Assembly: GCF_002954725.1 (NCBI RefSeq)
Contig: NZ_MSCQ01000003.1
Location: forward strand, 131,897-182,937
Reading direction: 5' to 3'
DNA: 51,041 nt
Source of the DNA: Photobacterium phosphoreum
GTDB lineage: Bacteria; Pseudomonadota; Gammaproteobacteria; Enterobacterales; Vibrionaceae
Each line of letters opens with the position of its first letter. The first letter of the stretch is position 1. Below, piece by piece: positions 21,301 through 31,633 of the stretch. Position numbers and translations under genes: made by a program. Below the pieces are notes generated by a model, which was not told the origin of the DNA, did not search any database, and saw only the letters and a list, made by a program, of their open reading frames with translations.

Positions 21301-21501
21301 ATTACAATATTCCTTAAATATTAAGTGGTTATGGCAAATACCACTTACGGGTATTGCAATATTCTTCATCCAATATTAACTTTATTTAGCAAACAAAAAC
21401 GGATGAGGGACAGTTTAGGAGGCATCAATTGTCCCTAAAATATCTTTTTAGGCGCGGATTCTACCTTAAAATAGCAGTTGTCACCATGGTTACCAAAAAC
21501 C

Positions 21502-21540
21502 AAAAAAGCGCTCGAAACCCACGGATAGAGTTTCGAACGC
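21502..21540 (-). terminator. Rho-independent terminator of the 21562-22116 barrel gene
   Basis: GCGCTCGAAAC (21508-21518) pairs with GTTTCGAACGC (21530-21540) with one mismatch; the minus strand then runs TTTTTTGG. Confidence 0.8.
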
Positions 21541-21561
21541 AAAAATTATTTTACTTTAATC

Positions 21562-22116
21562 CTAAAATTTATAATCAACAGACCATACAACTTGCTCCGT
21601 CGCTTTTAAGCGGGTATTGGCTTGCTTATAGTTTTGATCTAAATAACGGTAGGTTAAATCGCTTGAGATATGACTGGTCAGTTGAATATTAGCACCCACT
21701 TGCCCACCCCACACAAAATCACTGGCACTTTGTGCACCGGCATTAGAATATGAGATTCGATCATGTGAGATCCCCATTGACGGGCCTGCAAAAAGGTTAA
21801 TTGTAGAAGTGACAGGCATTAAATAGTCATAAGAGGTTAAGAATAAGTTTTGAGTATGCTTGGCTTTGTCGTCCTCAATCGAGTAACGATCTTTTTTAAA
21901 GCCATATGTCGCACTTAAACGATGATGGTCATTAATAATAACACCAGCACGTAATTGATAACTGGCATCCTCACTGTGTTTGTTTGCATCACCTTTAAAG
22001 GTATCCGTTTGATAACCGATACCGCCACCAATAAAGCTTTCCACATGACTTTGTGCCATCACACTTGATGACAATGCTCCAGAGAATAACACCACTGCTA
22101 ATACACTTTTTTTCAT
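21562..22116 (-). CDS. Small outer-membrane beta-barrel protein
   Basis: A 184-residue protein with a signal peptide (MKKSVLAVVLFSGALSSSVMAQ, cleavage near residue 21-22). The mature part reads as an eight-stranded OmpA/OmpX-like barrel with amphipathic strands and a C-terminal Phe (VVWSVDYKF). It resembles the general porin-like 'outer membrane beta-barrel' families but I cannot name a specific one. AGGG precedes the ATG, and it is followed by a strong terminator. Likely monocistronic. Confidence 0.75.
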   Translation of the reverse strand: MKKSVLAVVLFSGALSSSVMAQSHVESFIGGGIGYQTDTFKGDANKHSEDASYQLRAGVIINDHHRLSATYGFKKDRYSIEDDKAKHTQNLFLTSYDYLMPVTSTINLFAGPSMGISHDRISYSNAGAQSASDFVWGGQVGANIQLTSHISSDLTYRYLDQNYKQANTRLKATEQVVWSVDYKF

Positions 22117-22420
22117 TATTTAATCCCTTTTGTTTACAGTAATACCGCTTATAAATAACTATCTTACAACGCGTTTTTAAGCGTTTAATCTATTTGTTAC
22201 TCGTAAACTAAAACAGCTTAACTGCACCGCAACTTAATGAAATATAAGACTATTAGTTATCTTACTCTAGCCTGAATGGCAGTAGTTAAATGACATTAAT
22301 ACCTTCAACTAAATGTAACAATATATGTATTAGTGCATCGATATTTACGGTGCTATTAAACCGTTTGAGATTAGCTTGTTATAAAAAAGTGGTTATCTCT
22401 ATACATGGCTTTTAATAACG
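22117..22420. other. Intergenic region upstream of the barrel gene
   Basis: About 300 bases, very A+T-rich, without a credible gene. It should hold the promoter of the barrel gene at 21562-22116, but I see no clean -35/-10 pair or operator. Confidence 0.3.
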
Positions 22421-22453
22421 AAAAAGGCCTTGAACAATGTTCAAGGCCTTTTT
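22421..22453 (-). terminator. Very strong terminator of the 27-codon gene
   Basis: Perfect 15-bp inverted repeat, AAAAAGGCCTTGAAC (22421-22435) and GTTCAAGGCCTTTTT (22439-22453), with a three-base loop and a T run in the stem. It lies about 50 bases beyond the stop of the small gene. Confidence 0.9.
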
Positions 22454-22502
22454 GAGAATTCTTTTTTTGCTACCAGTCAATAATTGACCGTGCTGCAAGA
22501 CT

Positions 22503-22586
22503 TTACTTAGTCATGTTGCCGCTTTTGTACATTGTAGAAAAGACTGGCGTGTAAAGTGCAACAATTTTATTAATGATACCTGACAT
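22503..22586 (-). CDS. 27-residue small protein of unknown function
   Basis: The minus strand encodes MSGIINKIVALY...STMYKSGNMTK, 27 codons and a TAA stop. An AAGG ribosome binding site lies 9-10 bases before the ATG (start at 22586). A consensus promoter lies about 90 bases upstream (22678-22705), and a perfect 15-bp terminator lies about 50 bases downstream. The first half could form an amphipathic helix (GIINKIVALYTPVF), and the C-terminus is basic. I do not recognise a family. The transcript of about 220-250 bases might instead, or also, act as a small RNA. Confidence 0.6.
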   Translation of the reverse strand: MSGIINKIVALYTPVFSTMYKSGNMTK

Positions 22587-22677
22587 TGATTTTTACCTTA
22601 AAAGATTAAGCTTTTTATATATAACCATCGCCTAATTACTGAATATTTAAGGCATCGGTCACGTTTCGTTGGGCGTC

Positions 22678-22705
22678 ATTATAGGTATTTTTCATTGGTT
22701 GAGAA
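22678..22705 (-). promoter_or_regulatory. rRNA P1-like promoter of the 27-codon gene
   Basis: Minus strand: TTCTCA (22705-22700), 16-base spacer, perfect TATAAT (22683-22678), then GACGCCCAACGAAACG. The rRNA P1-type promoter at 298-325 has TTGTCA, 16 bases, TATAAT, then GCAGCCCAACGACACG, so spacer, -10 and initial transcribed region are nearly the same. A run of eight T lies upstream as a possible UP element. This predicts high, growth-rate-controlled expression. Confidence 0.6.
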
Positions 22706-22981
22706 ATGAAAAAAAACACTACCTAGACATTAGTTTTTATAATGATTAATACTGCGCATCTTGAGCTGTTTTTTATTATTCATGTTATCGCTATATTACT
22801 CAAAGAAAATCAAGATCAGCCTACAATGCCCCCATATCACAACATCTTGTTTTTTCTGTCAGTTGATAGCGTGATCATTTACACGTAATCCTCTTCCTAA
22901 TCGCTATTGCGTGCTAAGTGTGAGTATGTTTTCAAGCAGCTGTGATAAAATAACAACTTAATGACGTTTTTTTGAGGCTCT

Positions 22982-23434
22982 ATGACGGTTCAAACTCAAC
23001 TGCTAGCCAAAGCACAACAGCTCTGTGATCAACGCGGGGTAAGAATGACCCCCCAGCGCTTAAAAGTACTGGCGCTGATCATTAATCATCATAGTTCTAT
23101 TAGTGCTTATGAGTTACTTGATTTACTCAAAGCATCAGAACCCCAAGCTAAACCACCCACGGTTTATCGCGCCTTAGATTTTCTACTCGCACAAGGGTTT
23201 GTGCATAAAGTCGAATCAACCAACAGCTATATTGCTTGTTGTGTACTTGGTCATGCTGATCATTGTTCACAACTATTAATTTGTGATACGTGCGGATTTG
23301 TTGAAGAAACCCACGATGATGAAATTGCAAAACTATTACGTATAAAATCAGAACAATATGGCTTTAGCATTAAGCATCACGTAATTGAAAGCCATGGTAT
23401 TTGCCATAAATGCCAGCAAACTAACAACGATTAA
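22982..23434 (+). CDS. zur: Zinc uptake regulator Zur (Fur family)
   Basis: A 150-residue Fur-family repressor. The N-terminal winged helix spans about 1-85 (RMTPQRLKVLALI, PPTVYRALDFLLAQGFVHKV) and the C-terminal metal/dimer domain has CDTCG and CHKC cysteine pairs (structural zinc site). The CC-LGHADHC region and genomic position near dusA and pspG fit Zur rather than Fur. A GAGG ribosome binding site precedes the ATG. It represses zinc-import genes when zinc is sufficient. Confidence 0.85.
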   Translation: MTVQTQLLAKAQQLCDQRGVRMTPQRLKVLALIINHHSSISAYELLDLLKASEPQAKPPTVYRALDFLLAQGFVHKVESTNSYIACCVLGHADHCSQLLICDTCGFVEETHDDEIAKLLRIKSEQYGFSIKHHVIESHGICHKCQQTNND

Positions 23435-23445
23435 CCCTCTGTTAG

Positions 23446-23468
23446 TGCTATCACTGATAGTGGTAGCA
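23446..23468 (+). terminator. Possible weak terminator of zur
   Basis: TGCTATCAC (23446-23454) pairs with GTGGTAGCA (23460-23468), nine pairs including one G-T, but the following T run is poor (TTATTCC). Confidence 0.4.
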
Positions 23469-23654
23469 TTATTCCGCCAATTCTAAGCGATGTTAATGCT
23501 ATTCAACGTAATATTAATTAACGTTAGCCAAGACATAAAACCACAATAAAAAACTACTCATTGTCATAAATTCGATCTAGACTGAACTCTTCATACGCAC
23601 CTAGTTACCTATTAACTGTAACTACTACGATTAGTCTATAAGGGAAAGACGTAC

Positions 23655-23861
23655 ATGAGTAAACTGACTGGAACCGTAAAGTGGTTCAACGATGATAAAG
23701 GCTTTGGTTTTATTTCTGCTGCCGATGGTAAAGATGTGTTTGTGCACTTCAGTGCTATTCAAGCACAAGGACGCAAAACATTACGTGAAGGTCAAAGCGT
23801 AGAGTTTATCGTCACTGATGGTCAGAAAGGCCCCCAAGCTAGCGATGTTATTACAGTATAA
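23655..23861 (+). CDS. Cold-shock-domain protein (CspA family)
   Basis: A 68-residue single-stranded nucleic-acid-binding protein of the CspA/CspE type. [13 protein letters not shown] carries the RNP1 motif (residues about 9-21) and DVFVHFSAI the RNP2 motif (about 27-35). It probably acts as an RNA chaperone. A purine-rich ribosome binding site (AAGGGAAAG) precedes the ATG. It stands alone, ending at a strong bidirectional terminator. Which Csp paralogue it is cannot be told. Confidence 0.92.
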   Translation: MSKLTGTVKWFNDDKGFGFISAADGKDVFVHFSAIQAQGRKTLREGQSVEFIVTDGQKGPQASDVITV

Positions 23862-23881
23862 TTCGCTACTGCCAAAAATAA

Positions 23882-23920
23882 AAAACGCCGCTATCATCAC
23901 GATAGCGGCGTTTTATTTTA
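23882..23920. terminator. Bidirectional terminator between csp and pgi
   Basis: Perfect 14-bp stem AAAACGCCGCTATC / GATAGCGGCGTTTT with a five-base loop; A run on the left and T run on the right serve the two converging genes. Confidence 0.92.
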
Positions 23921-23951
23921 TCGGTTAACCATCGCTAACCAATATTCGGCA

Positions 23952-25604
23952 TTATGCACGCCATTGTTTGAATGCATTGATCAAACCATTGGTTGAACTA
24001 TCGTGGCTCACAACACCATCAGTGCTGTTTAGCTCTGGTAAAATTTGATTTGCAAGTTGCTTACCAAGTTCAACGCCCCACTGATCAAAGCTAAAGATGT
24101 TCCAAATAACACCTTGAGTAAAGATTTTGTGCTCATACAACGCAATCAGTGCGCCTAACGTGTATGGTGTGATTTCTTTAAGTAGAATCGAGTTCGTTGG
24201 ACGGTTGCCTTCAAACACTTTAAATTCTGCTAACTCATCAATTTCTGCTTGTGATTTACCCGCAGCAACAAATTCAGCTTCAACTGTCTCACGACTTTTA
24301 CCAAACGCTAATGCTTCAGTTTGGGCGAAGAAGTTAGCCATCAGTTTAGGATGATGATCACCTAATGGATTGTGGCTAATAGCAGGTGCAATAAAATCAC
24401 ATGGAATCAACTTCGTACCTTGGTGAATAAGTTGGTAAAACGCGTGTTGACCGTTCGTTCCTGGCTCACCCCAAATAATAGGACCTGTTTGGTAATCAAC
24501 AGGCTTGCCACCACGATCAACATACTTACCATTTGATTCCATGTTACCTTGTTGGAAGTAAGCAGGGAAACGGTGCATGTATTGATCGTAAGGTAGGATC
24601 GCTTCAGTTTCTGCGCCGTGGAAGTTGTTATACCAAATACCAATTAACGCCAAGATCACGGGTAACTTTTGCTCTAGTGGTGCTTGAACAAAATGGTTAT
24701 CCATCGCATGACCACCTTCCAATAACTTAACGAAGTTATCAAAACCTACTGCTAAGCTAATCGAAAGACCAATTGCAGACCATAGTGAATAGCGACCACC
24801 AACCCAATCCCAGAACTCAAACATGTTATCGGTATCAATACCAAATTCAGCCACAGATTCCGCATTAGTAGAAAGTGCTGCGAAGTGTTTAGCAACGTGG
24901 GCTTTATCTTCCGCCATCGCTAAGAACCAATCACGCGCAGACAATGCGTTCGTCATGGTTTCTTGGGTAGTAAAGGTTTTAGATGCAATTAAGAATAACG
25001 TTGTTTCAGGGTTTAAATCTTTTAGGGTCTCAACAATATGAGTCGCATCAACGTTAGAGACAAAGTGCATGTTGAGACGGGTTTTGTAAGCTGATAACGC
25101 TTCAGAAACCATGTAAGGGCCAAGGTCTGAACCGCCAATACCGATATTAACTATATCGGTAATTTGTTTACCGGTATAACCTTTCCACTCACCACTCACA
25201 ATGCGGTTAGTGAAACTTTCCATCTTAGCCAATACGGCATTAACCGCTGGCATAACATCTTCGCCATCAACAATGATTGGCATATTGCTACGGTTACGTA
25301 ACGCAACATGTAGTACAGCACGATCTTCAGTACGGTTAATTTTCTCACCGTTGAACATATCCGCAATAGCCGCTTCTAGCTCAGTTTCTTTCGCTAATGC
25401 AAACAACTTAGTCAAAGTTTCTTCTGTGATCAGGTTCTTGGAATAATCCAATAAAATATCAGAACCAAACTGAGCAGAAAATTTGGCAAAACGCTCGCTA
25501 TCATTAGCAAATAAATCACTTAATTCGAAATCTTGAGCTTGCTCAAAATGGGCAGTCAATGCTTGCCATGCTTTTGTTTGCGTTGGATTAATGTTGTTTA
25601 ACAT
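23952..25604 (-). CDS. pgi: Glucose-6-phosphate isomerase
   Basis: Interconverts glucose 6-phosphate and fructose 6-phosphate in glycolysis and gluconeogenesis. The 550-residue length is normal. Signatures: [15 protein letters not shown] near residue 152, the SIS-domain segment [17 protein letters not shown] near 205, the catalytic-glutamate region [13 protein letters not shown] near 270 and [20 protein letters not shown] near 335. The gene has its own upstream region and terminator and is probably monocistronic. Confidence 0.97.
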   Translation of the reverse strand: MLNNINPTQTKAWQALTAHFEQAQDFELSDLFANDSERFAKFSAQFGSDILLDYSKNLITEETLTKLFALAKETELEAAIADMFNGEKINRTEDRAVLHVALRNRSNMPIIVDGEDVMPAVNAVLAKMESFTNRIVSGEWKGYTGKQITDIVNIGIGGSDLGPYMVSEALSAYKTRLNMHFVSNVDATHIVETLKDLNPETTLFLIASKTFTTQETMTNALSARDWFLAMAEDKAHVAKHFAALSTNAESVAEFGIDTDNMFEFWDWVGGRYSLWSAIGLSISLAVGFDNFVKLLEGGHAMDNHFVQAPLEQKLPVILALIGIWYNNFHGAETEAILPYDQYMHRFPAYFQQGNMESNGKYVDRGGKPVDYQTGPIIWGEPGTNGQHAFYQLIHQGTKLIPCDFIAPAISHNPLGDHHPKLMANFFAQTEALAFGKSRETVEAEFVAAGKSQAEIDELAEFKVFEGNRPTNSILLKEITPYTLGALIALYEHKIFTQGVIWNIFSFDQWGVELGKQLANQILPELNSTDGVVSHDSSTNGLINAFKQWRA

Positions 25605-25862
25605 AATAATGTTCCCGATGTTGTTATGTTCATCCCTCGAATCATATCGTCTTCGAAAGATCCTCGATCTATGCCATTTAACCTAGACCACTAGCTCACT
25701 AATAATAATGTTACCTGTTACAACTAATGATGACCTTAAAGTAACATTATCGTCATGGTATCAAATCACGAAAATATCACTGCATCATACCTGTATTTAT
25801 CAGTAAGATGATAATGGTAATCACTAATCAAACTAAAAGGTTTCACCGATAGGTAGCTAACT

Positions 25863-26282
25863 ATGTGGTATCAAAAGACGATTCATCTTACCCCGAGAGC
25901 GCGTGGTTTTCATCTAATAACCACTGAGCTAGAGCAAAATTTAGCAATAATTCAATCATTAAAGGTCGGTATTGTGCATTGCTTTATTCAGCATACATCA
26001 GCCAGCTTAACCATTAATGAAAATGCCGATCCAACTGTTCGTGATGATATGGAAGCACATTTTAATCATAGCGTTCCCGAACGCGCTACTTTCTATCAAC
26101 ATACCGATGAAGGTGATGATGATATGCCAGCCCATATTAAAACCGCATTACTCGGAAACAGTATTAGTATTCCTATTACTGATGGCCAGCTTGCGTTAGG
26201 TATGTGGCAAGGAATTTACTTAGGCGAACACCGAGATCACGGTGGTTCACGGCGAGTCGTTATTACCGTTCAAGGTGAATAA
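25863..26282 (+). CDS. yjbQ: YjbQ (UPF0047) family protein
   Basis: A 139-residue protein of the UPF0047 family. Conserved features are HTSASLTINENADPTVRDDMEAH and the C-terminal GTWQGIYLGEHR-type segment (here MWQGIYLGEHRDHGGSRRV). Some family members have weak thiamine-phosphate synthase activity in vitro; the physiological role is unclear. Diverges from pgi and converges on alr. Confidence 0.87.
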   Translation: MWYQKTIHLTPRARGFHLITTELEQNLAIIQSLKVGIVHCFIQHTSASLTINENADPTVRDDMEAHFNHSVPERATFYQHTDEGDDDMPAHIKTALLGNSISIPITDGQLALGMWQGIYLGEHRDHGGSRRVVITVQGE

Positions 26283-26322
26283 CCATCGATAACACTTTGA
26301 TAAAAAACTCATAAAAAACCCA

Positions 26323-26350
26323 TAAAAAAGCCGCGAACGAATGTCGCGGC
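26323..26350 (-). terminator. Rho-independent terminator of alr
   Basis: GCCGCGA (26330-26336) pairs with TCGCGGC (26344-26350); the minus strand continues into TTTTTTATGGG. Confidence 0.82.
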
Positions 26351-26389
26351 GCTTACGGTTATTAATTATTTATTCAGTTATGACATTGA

Positions 26390-27469
26390 TTATGAATAGG
26401 TCATTGCCACTCGAGGTGTCAACTTGGTCATTAGCTCATAAGCAATCACGCCAGTATATTGCGCGACCACTTCCGCGGGTAAACCTTTACCCCATAAAAT
26501 GGCTTCATCACCGACTTTATCTGTCGCATTCGGCCCCAGATCAACCGTCAGCATATCCATCGAAACTCGACCAGCGGTTGGTACGATACGACCATTAACC
26601 ACTACAGGAGTTCCATTAGGTGCGCAACGTGGATAACCATCACCATAACCGATAGCAATAACACCCACTTTAGTATCACGCTCACAAGTCCAGATACCAC
26701 CATAACCGACTTTTTCACCTTGTTTGACGTCACGTACCGCAATTAAGCTTGAGGTTAACGTCATCACTGGTTGTAAGTTATAGTTTGATGCCATGCGGTC
26801 TAATTCATCAAATGGTGACACGCCATACATGATAATACCAGGACGGATCCACTCAAAGTGACTATCAGGCCATGCTAAAACCCCGGCAGAGGCTGCAAGT
26901 GAACGCTCACCTTCATAAGGTTTAGTTAAGGTTGAAAAGCACTCTATTTGCTTGACGGTAATATCACTACTTAGATCATCAGCATTACCAAAATGGCTAA
27001 TAAAGCGTAATGGCTTAGCGACATTATCGCAGTCGTGTAACCGTTGCATAAATTGTGGCACTTGTTCTGGACGTAATCCAAGACGATGCATACCAGTATC
27101 TATTTTAACCCATACCCGTACAGGCCCATCTAGCTCTGCTTGCTCAAGCGCTTCAAGTTGTTCAATTGAATGCACTACGGTATGAATATTATTAGTCACT
27201 AATACAGGTAAATCTGTGGGGGCGTAAAAACCTTCCAATAATAAGATCGGTTTTACCACTCCACCCGCACGCAGCATTAACGCTTCTTCTATGCGTGCCA
27301 CACCATAAGCATCAACATTGGTAAGGCTCTTTGCCACATCTAACAACCCATGTCCGTATGCATTGGCTTTAACCACCGCCAAAATTTTACTGTTTGGTGC
27401 CTGCAGGCGGATTTGACTCAGATTATGTGCCAAAGCTTGGGTATCAATATGTGCAGTTGCAGCTTTCAT
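26390..27469 (-). CDS. alr: Alanine racemase
   Basis: PLP-dependent interconversion of L- and D-alanine, giving D-alanine for peptidoglycan. The PLP-binding lysine is K34 in [11 protein letters not shown]. The second catalytic region [12 protein letters not shown] near residue 255 carries the conserved R-S-M-D segment. 359 residues, normal length. It follows dnaB by 26 bases on the same strand, as in E. coli, and ends in a terminator. Confidence 0.95.
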   Translation of the reverse strand: MKAATAHIDTQALAHNLSQIRLQAPNSKILAVVKANAYGHGLLDVAKSLTNVDAYGVARIEEALMLRAGGVVKPILLLEGFYAPTDLPVLVTNNIHTVVHSIEQLEALEQAELDGPVRVWVKIDTGMHRLGLRPEQVPQFMQRLHDCDNVAKPLRFISHFGNADDLSSDITVKQIECFSTLTKPYEGERSLAASAGVLAWPDSHFEWIRPGIIMYGVSPFDELDRMASNYNLQPVMTLTSSLIAVRDVKQGEKVGYGGIWTCERDTKVGVIAIGYGDGYPRCAPNGTPVVVNGRIVPTAGRVSMDMLTVDLGPNATDKVGDEAILWGKGLPAEVVAQYTGVIAYELMTKLTPRVAMTYS

Positions 27470-27495
27470 CCAATATCCTAAATAATTTTTAAGGC

Positions 27496-28893
27496 TTACT
27501 CTTCATCAAAAGCAGGGCCAGCATAGTTATCAAAGCGAGAGAACTGGCCTTGGAACGTTAAACGTACAGTACCAATTGGACCATTACGTTGTTTACCTAA
27601 GATGATTTCAGCGATCCCTTTAAGGGCACTGTCTTCGTGATAAACCTCATCACGGTATATAAACATGATTAAGTCAGCATCCTGCTCAATGGCGCCAGAT
27701 TCACGCAAATCAGAGTTAACAGGACGTTTATCTGCTCGTTGCTCCAATGAGCGGTTAAGCTGGGAAAGGGCAACAACGGGCACATTCAATTCTTTCGCTA
27801 ATGCTTTTAGCGAGCGTGAGATCTCAGCGATCTCTAAGGTACGGTTTTCTTGTAAGCCGGGAACACGCATCAACTGTAAGTAGTCGATCATGATCATACT
27901 AAGACCACCATGGTCACGCGCAATACGACGCGCACGAGAGCGAACCTCGGTAGGCGTTAGACCTGAACTATCATCAATAAACATATTCTTCTTTTGCATC
28001 AGAATACCCATGGTTGATGATATTCGCGCCCAATCTTCGTCATCCAATTGTCCAGTACGGATCTTGGTTTGATCAACACGCGATAATGATGCCAACATAC
28101 GCATCATGATTTGTTCAGCGGGCATCTCTAATGAGAAAATCAGCACCGGCTTTTCTTGATCCATCGCCGCGTTTTCACATAAGTTCATCGCAAAGGTGGT
28201 TTTACCCATCGATGGACGCGCAGCAACAATGATCAAATCAGACCCCTGCAAACCAGCAGTCTTCTTATTTAAATCAGTAAAGCCTGTTGAAACCCCTGTC
28301 ACACCGTCTTGGGGTGATTGATAAAGCAACTCGATACGTTCCAGCGTACGCTCTAAAATAGTATCAACATTTTGGGGGCCTTCTTTATCGTTAGTGCGTT
28401 GTTCTGCAATGGCAAACACTTTACTTTCGGCCATATCCAGCAAATCTTCACTGGTGCGGCCTTGAGGATCATAACCCGCATCTGCAATTTCATTAGCAAC
28501 CCCAATCATGTCACGGATCAAAGCACGTTCACGGACAATATCAGCATACGCTAAAATATTGGCTGCTGACGGGGTGTTTTTAGCTAATTCAGCAAGGTAA
28601 GCAAAACCGCCAACATCATCAAGTTTATCTGAGCGCTCAAGATGTTCAGACAGCGTGATCAAATCAAGTGGCTGTCCACCTTCCAATAAGGCTGCGGTTG
28701 CCTCAAAAATAATCCGATGAGGACGGCTGTAGAAGTCTTTTGCAACTACTTTCTCAGCAACAGTATCCCAACGCTCATTATCCAACATTAACCCGCCAAG
28801 TACTGATTGTTCAGCCTCAAGCGAATGGGGTGGCATCTTAATGGCGTCCATTTGATTATCTTTTAATTGTTTCGATTTACGATTATCTGTCAT
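27496..28893 (-). CDS. dnaB: Replicative DNA helicase DnaB
   Basis: Hexameric 5'-3' helicase of the replication fork. The N-terminal domain spans about 18-120 ([19 protein letters not shown]), a linker to about 190, then the RecA-like motor with Walker A in [16 protein letters not shown] near residue 218 and Walker B in [10 protein letters not shown] near 325. 465 residues. The first ATG has no clear ribosome binding site; an ATG 14 codons later ([14 protein letters not shown]) is an alternative. No intein. First gene of a dnaB-alr unit. Confidence 0.96.
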   Translation of the reverse strand: MTDNRKSKQLKDNQMDAIKMPPHSLEAEQSVLGGLMLDNERWDTVAEKVVAKDFYSRPHRIIFEATAALLEGGQPLDLITLSEHLERSDKLDDVGGFAYLAELAKNTPSAANILAYADIVRERALIRDMIGVANEIADAGYDPQGRTSEDLLDMAESKVFAIAEQRTNDKEGPQNVDTILERTLERIELLYQSPQDGVTGVSTGFTDLNKKTAGLQGSDLIIVAARPSMGKTTFAMNLCENAAMDQEKPVLIFSLEMPAEQIMMRMLASLSRVDQTKIRTGQLDDEDWARISSTMGILMQKKNMFIDDSSGLTPTEVRSRARRIARDHGGLSMIMIDYLQLMRVPGLQENRTLEIAEISRSLKALAKELNVPVVALSQLNRSLEQRADKRPVNSDLRESGAIEQDADLIMFIYRDEVYHEDSALKGIAEIILGKQRNGPIGTVRLTFQGQFSRFDNYAGPAFDEE

Positions 28894-29124
28894 AGCAATT
28901 GTGCATTTACCAAAACCAAGAACGGAGCTCGACAGTATAACCTATCCCCTGCTTCTGCGTAGCTATAAACCATTGCGATTGATCACTTCCCAGCCTAACA
29001 ATTATCCACCTTTTTAAGTTGACGAAAAGTATGACAACGATTCCTAACCAAAAGCTGACAAATTTAGGCTAGAATGCGGCGATCAATATTTTTATCTTCA
29101 ATTTACCCTGCCAGCGGAGGACTT

Positions 29125-29883
29125 TTGGCAAGATATATACTCACATTACTACTGCTTGCCACTACCGCAGCCAATGCCAGTGAAGAATCAACACCAGAAG
29201 CACCGAGTGAACCCTCACCGCTAACCAGCACTATCGGCTTGGGTTATCAAGCACTATCGGGCAACTCTGATTCCCAGACCATGAATGGTAATGTGGCGCT
29301 GACATACACCAAAGGTCGTTATCAAACCAACGCCGATGCTAAGTTTATTATGGCAAAAAAAAATGGCCAAGAAGATAAACGAAAACTATCAACCAGCTTA
29401 AAATCAAAACGAATGATCCGTGATGGGTATTATTTTTATGGTAATGGTAGCTATATTGATGACCGCTATGGGCCTTATTATGCAGATTCGATCGTTTCAA
29501 CGGGTATAGGTTACCGTTTATTTAGCTATGAAACCTTTCAAACATTGGTGGATATTGGTCCTGGCTTTCGCCACCAAGATCCTAATCTCGATGAGATAAA
29601 GAGCGACAGTATTGTTAAACAAGAAGTTGTTAATGAAATGGTACTGCAAAGTACGATTGATATGCAATGGAAGCCTTTAAAGTCATTAACATTAAGTGCT
29701 AAATTCAATTTTATATCCGGTAAAAGTAATACCACACTAGAAAGCTCATTCAATGCCACCAATGCTATCACTGATAATATTGCCTTAAACTTAGGCTACA
29801 CTCAAACCTATTATTCATGGGTGCCAGAGGGCATGAAAAATTCCGATACCACCACTACGATATCGTTAATTTATACGATCTAG
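29125..29883 (+). CDS. DUF481 outer-membrane-type protein
   Basis: A 252-residue exported protein. Signal peptide MARYILTLLLLATTAANA, then an acidic Pro/Glu/Ser stretch, then a DUF481 barrel-like domain (GLGYQALSGNSDSQTMNGNV, typical 'GNS/T' start) ending in strand-like ISLIYTI. I start at a TTG at 29125 because GGAGG lies 4 bases upstream and the signal peptide begins there. The in-frame ATG at 29074 overlaps a -10-like TAGAAT and would add a poor leader. Function unknown. Confidence 0.75.
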   Translation: MARYILTLLLLATTAANASEESTPEAPSEPSPLTSTIGLGYQALSGNSDSQTMNGNVALTYTKGRYQTNADAKFIMAKKNGQEDKRKLSTSLKSKRMIRDGYYFYGNGSYIDDRYGPYYADSIVSTGIGYRLFSYETFQTLVDIGPGFRHQDPNLDEIKSDSIVKQEVVNEMVLQSTIDMQWKPLKSLTLSAKFNFISGKSNTTLESSFNATNAITDNIALNLGYTQTYYSWVPEGMKNSDTTTTISLIYTI

Positions 29884-29910
29884 TCGCCAACGCCCCAAAT
29901 TACAGACATA

Positions 29911-29938
29911 AAAAAACCAGCCCGAAGGCTGGTTTTTT
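29911..29938. terminator. Bidirectional terminator between the DUF481 gene and rplI
   Basis: Perfect 12-bp stem AAAAAACCAGCC / GGCTGGTTTTTT with loop CGAA; works for both converging transcripts. Confidence 0.93.
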
Positions 29939-29958
29939 ACTATTAAAGCTAAAAGCGA

Positions 29959-30411
29959 TTACTGAGCAGCAACAACGTTTAGTTTAACAGTTGCGAATAC
30001 GTCTGAGCTTAGCTGAACGCTAACTTCAAATTCGCCAGTAGCACGTAGTGCGCCTTCAGGTAGACGTACTTCACTCTTAACAAGTGCAACGCCTGCAGCA
30101 GAAACTGCTTCAGCGATGTCACGAGTACCGATTGAGCCGAATAGTTTACCTTCGTCACCAGCTTTAGATGCAATAACTACACCTTCAAGCGTGTTTAGTG
30201 CTTCAGCACGTGCTTGAGCAGCAGCGTGTTGCTCAGCAACTTTAGCTTCTAGCTCTGCGCGACGTGCATCGAACATTTCAACGTTCGCTTTAGTCGCCAT
30301 AACTGCCTTAGCTTGTGGGATAAGGAAGTTACGAGCGTAGCCCGCTTTAACGTTAACCTGGTCGCCAAGGCCACCTAGGTTAGCGATTTTATCAAGTAGA
30401 ATAACTTGCAT
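29959..30411 (-). CDS. rplI: 50S ribosomal protein L9
   Basis: 150 residues. The N-terminal rRNA-binding domain starts [30 protein letters not shown], followed by the long connecting helix and the C-terminal domain. Last gene of the rpsF-priB-rpsR-rplI operon. Codon use is that of a highly expressed gene. Confidence 0.98.
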   Translation of the reverse strand: MQVILLDKIANLGGLGDQVNVKAGYARNFLIPQAKAVMATKANVEMFDARRAELEAKVAEQHAAAQARAEALNTLEGVVIASKAGDEGKLFGSIGTRDIAEAVSAAGVALVKSEVRLPEGALRATGEFEVSVQLSSDVFATVKLNVVAAQ

Positions 30412-30449
30412 TATCTTGTCCTCTATAAAGTTCTAAAAACGACTAACGC

Positions 30450-30680
<231 letters not shown>

Positions 30681-30692
30681 CTATCTCCTGAT

Positions 30693-30995
30693 CTAAATTA
30701 AGTCAATGTGATCGGCATGCAAAACTAATTTCCCGATGCCATTACGGCCGGTTTGGTAAGAGATAAATCCCTCCACCTTAATATTGCTTCCGACAACTAA
30801 ATCTTGAGTGAGAACTTGTTGACCTTTACCACTGATTACCACGTTAATATAACAATATATTTGGCGTGGTAAGTCAGCTTCCCGCTGCACAGAACGATGC
30901 TCAAGCACAAAGTGACAATGAGGTATGCCTGCCGGGGATTGGCTTCGTTTGGGATGCTTGGCAATAGTACCAGTCAACACCAGACGATTAGTCAT
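30693..30995 (-). CDS. priB: Primosomal replication protein N (PriB)
   Basis: A 100-residue single-OB-fold protein related to SSB; works with PriA in restart of stalled replication forks. MTNRLVLTGTIAKHPKRSQSPAGIPHCHFVLEHRS is the conserved N-terminus. It lies 8 bases downstream of rpsF, the standard gammaproteobacterial position. Confidence 0.94.
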   Translation of the reverse strand: MTNRLVLTGTIAKHPKRSQSPAGIPHCHFVLEHRSVQREADLPRQIYCYINVVISGKGQQVLTQDLVVGSNIKVEGFISYQTGRNGIGKLVLHADHIDLI

Positions 30996-31003
30996 TTAGC
31001 AAA

Positions 31004-31390
31004 TTACTCAGCAGCTGCTTCGCCTTCAGATTGTGCTTCAGCACGATCGTCACGCTTAGTAAAACGCTCTTCTTTAGCCTTCATCATAGGAGATGGCTCA
31101 GTTACAGCGTTTTTAGTACGCATGATCATGTTACGGATCACTGCGTCGTTGAAGCGGAAGTTTGACTCAAGCTCGTCAATAACAGCCTGCTCAGCTTCAA
31201 TGTTCATAAGAACATAGTGTGCTTTGTGCAGTTTGTTGATTGGGTAAGCCATTTGACGGCGGCCCCAATCTTCTAGACGGTGAATTTGACCACCAGAATC
31301 TTTGATAGCAGCAGTGTAACGCTCGATCATGCCAGCAACTTGCTCGCTTTGATCAGGGTGCACCATGAATACGATTTCGTAATGACGCAT
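31004..31390 (-). CDS. rpsF: 30S ribosomal protein S6
   Basis: 128 residues: [18 protein letters not shown], core domain to about 95, then a charged Glu/Ala-rich tail ending in EAAAE, comparable with the glutamylated tail of E. coli S6. AAGGAG ribosome binding site. First gene of the operon, with a structured leader (31395-31475) that probably allows feedback by S6:S18. Confidence 0.97.
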   Translation of the reverse strand: MRHYEIVFMVHPDQSEQVAGMIERYTAAIKDSGGQIHRLEDWGRRQMAYPINKLHKAHYVLMNIEAEQAVIDELESNFRFNDAVIRNMIMRTKNAVTEPSPMMKAKEERFTKRDDRAEAQSEGEAAAE

Positions 31391-31414
31391 AGGTTGCTCC
31401 TTACGGATTATTCA

Positions 31415-31471
31415 GCTTCCCTTGTCGGCTCGGTTAACCTGAGGAAGCAAGGAACTAAAAAAAGAACCGAG
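31415..31471 (-). promoter_or_regulatory. Candidate S6:S18-binding leader of rpsF
   Basis: In the minus-strand 5' leader, CTCGGTT (31471-31465) can pair with AACCGAG (31435-31429). GCTTCC (31448-31443) can pair with GGAAGC (31420-31415). The two helices interleave, so they would form a pseudoknot or compete. CCGA follows directly after the first helix; a CCG element is characteristic of the known S6:S18 autoregulatory leader found upstream of rpsF in many bacteria. The fold is my manual reading. Confidence 0.5.
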
Positions 31472-31485
31472 AATTTGGATGACGG

Positions 31486-31514
31486 ATAGTACAGAGAATG
31501 ATCAATCTAGGCAA
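31486..31514 (-). promoter_or_regulatory. Probable promoter of the rpsF operon
   Basis: TTGCCT (31514-31509), 17-base spacer, TACTAT (31491-31486) on the minus strand, about 100 bases before rpsF and just ahead of the structured leader. Confidence 0.5.
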
Positions 31515-31633
31515 GCTTATTTTATCGCCAGCAACCGCTTTTCAATGAAATGAACCTTAACCTCAGCTTATCATGCTCACAACGCAATGATTCTCATAAT
31601 TGCTGTATAAATTTCATACCGCTAGGTAATAAA

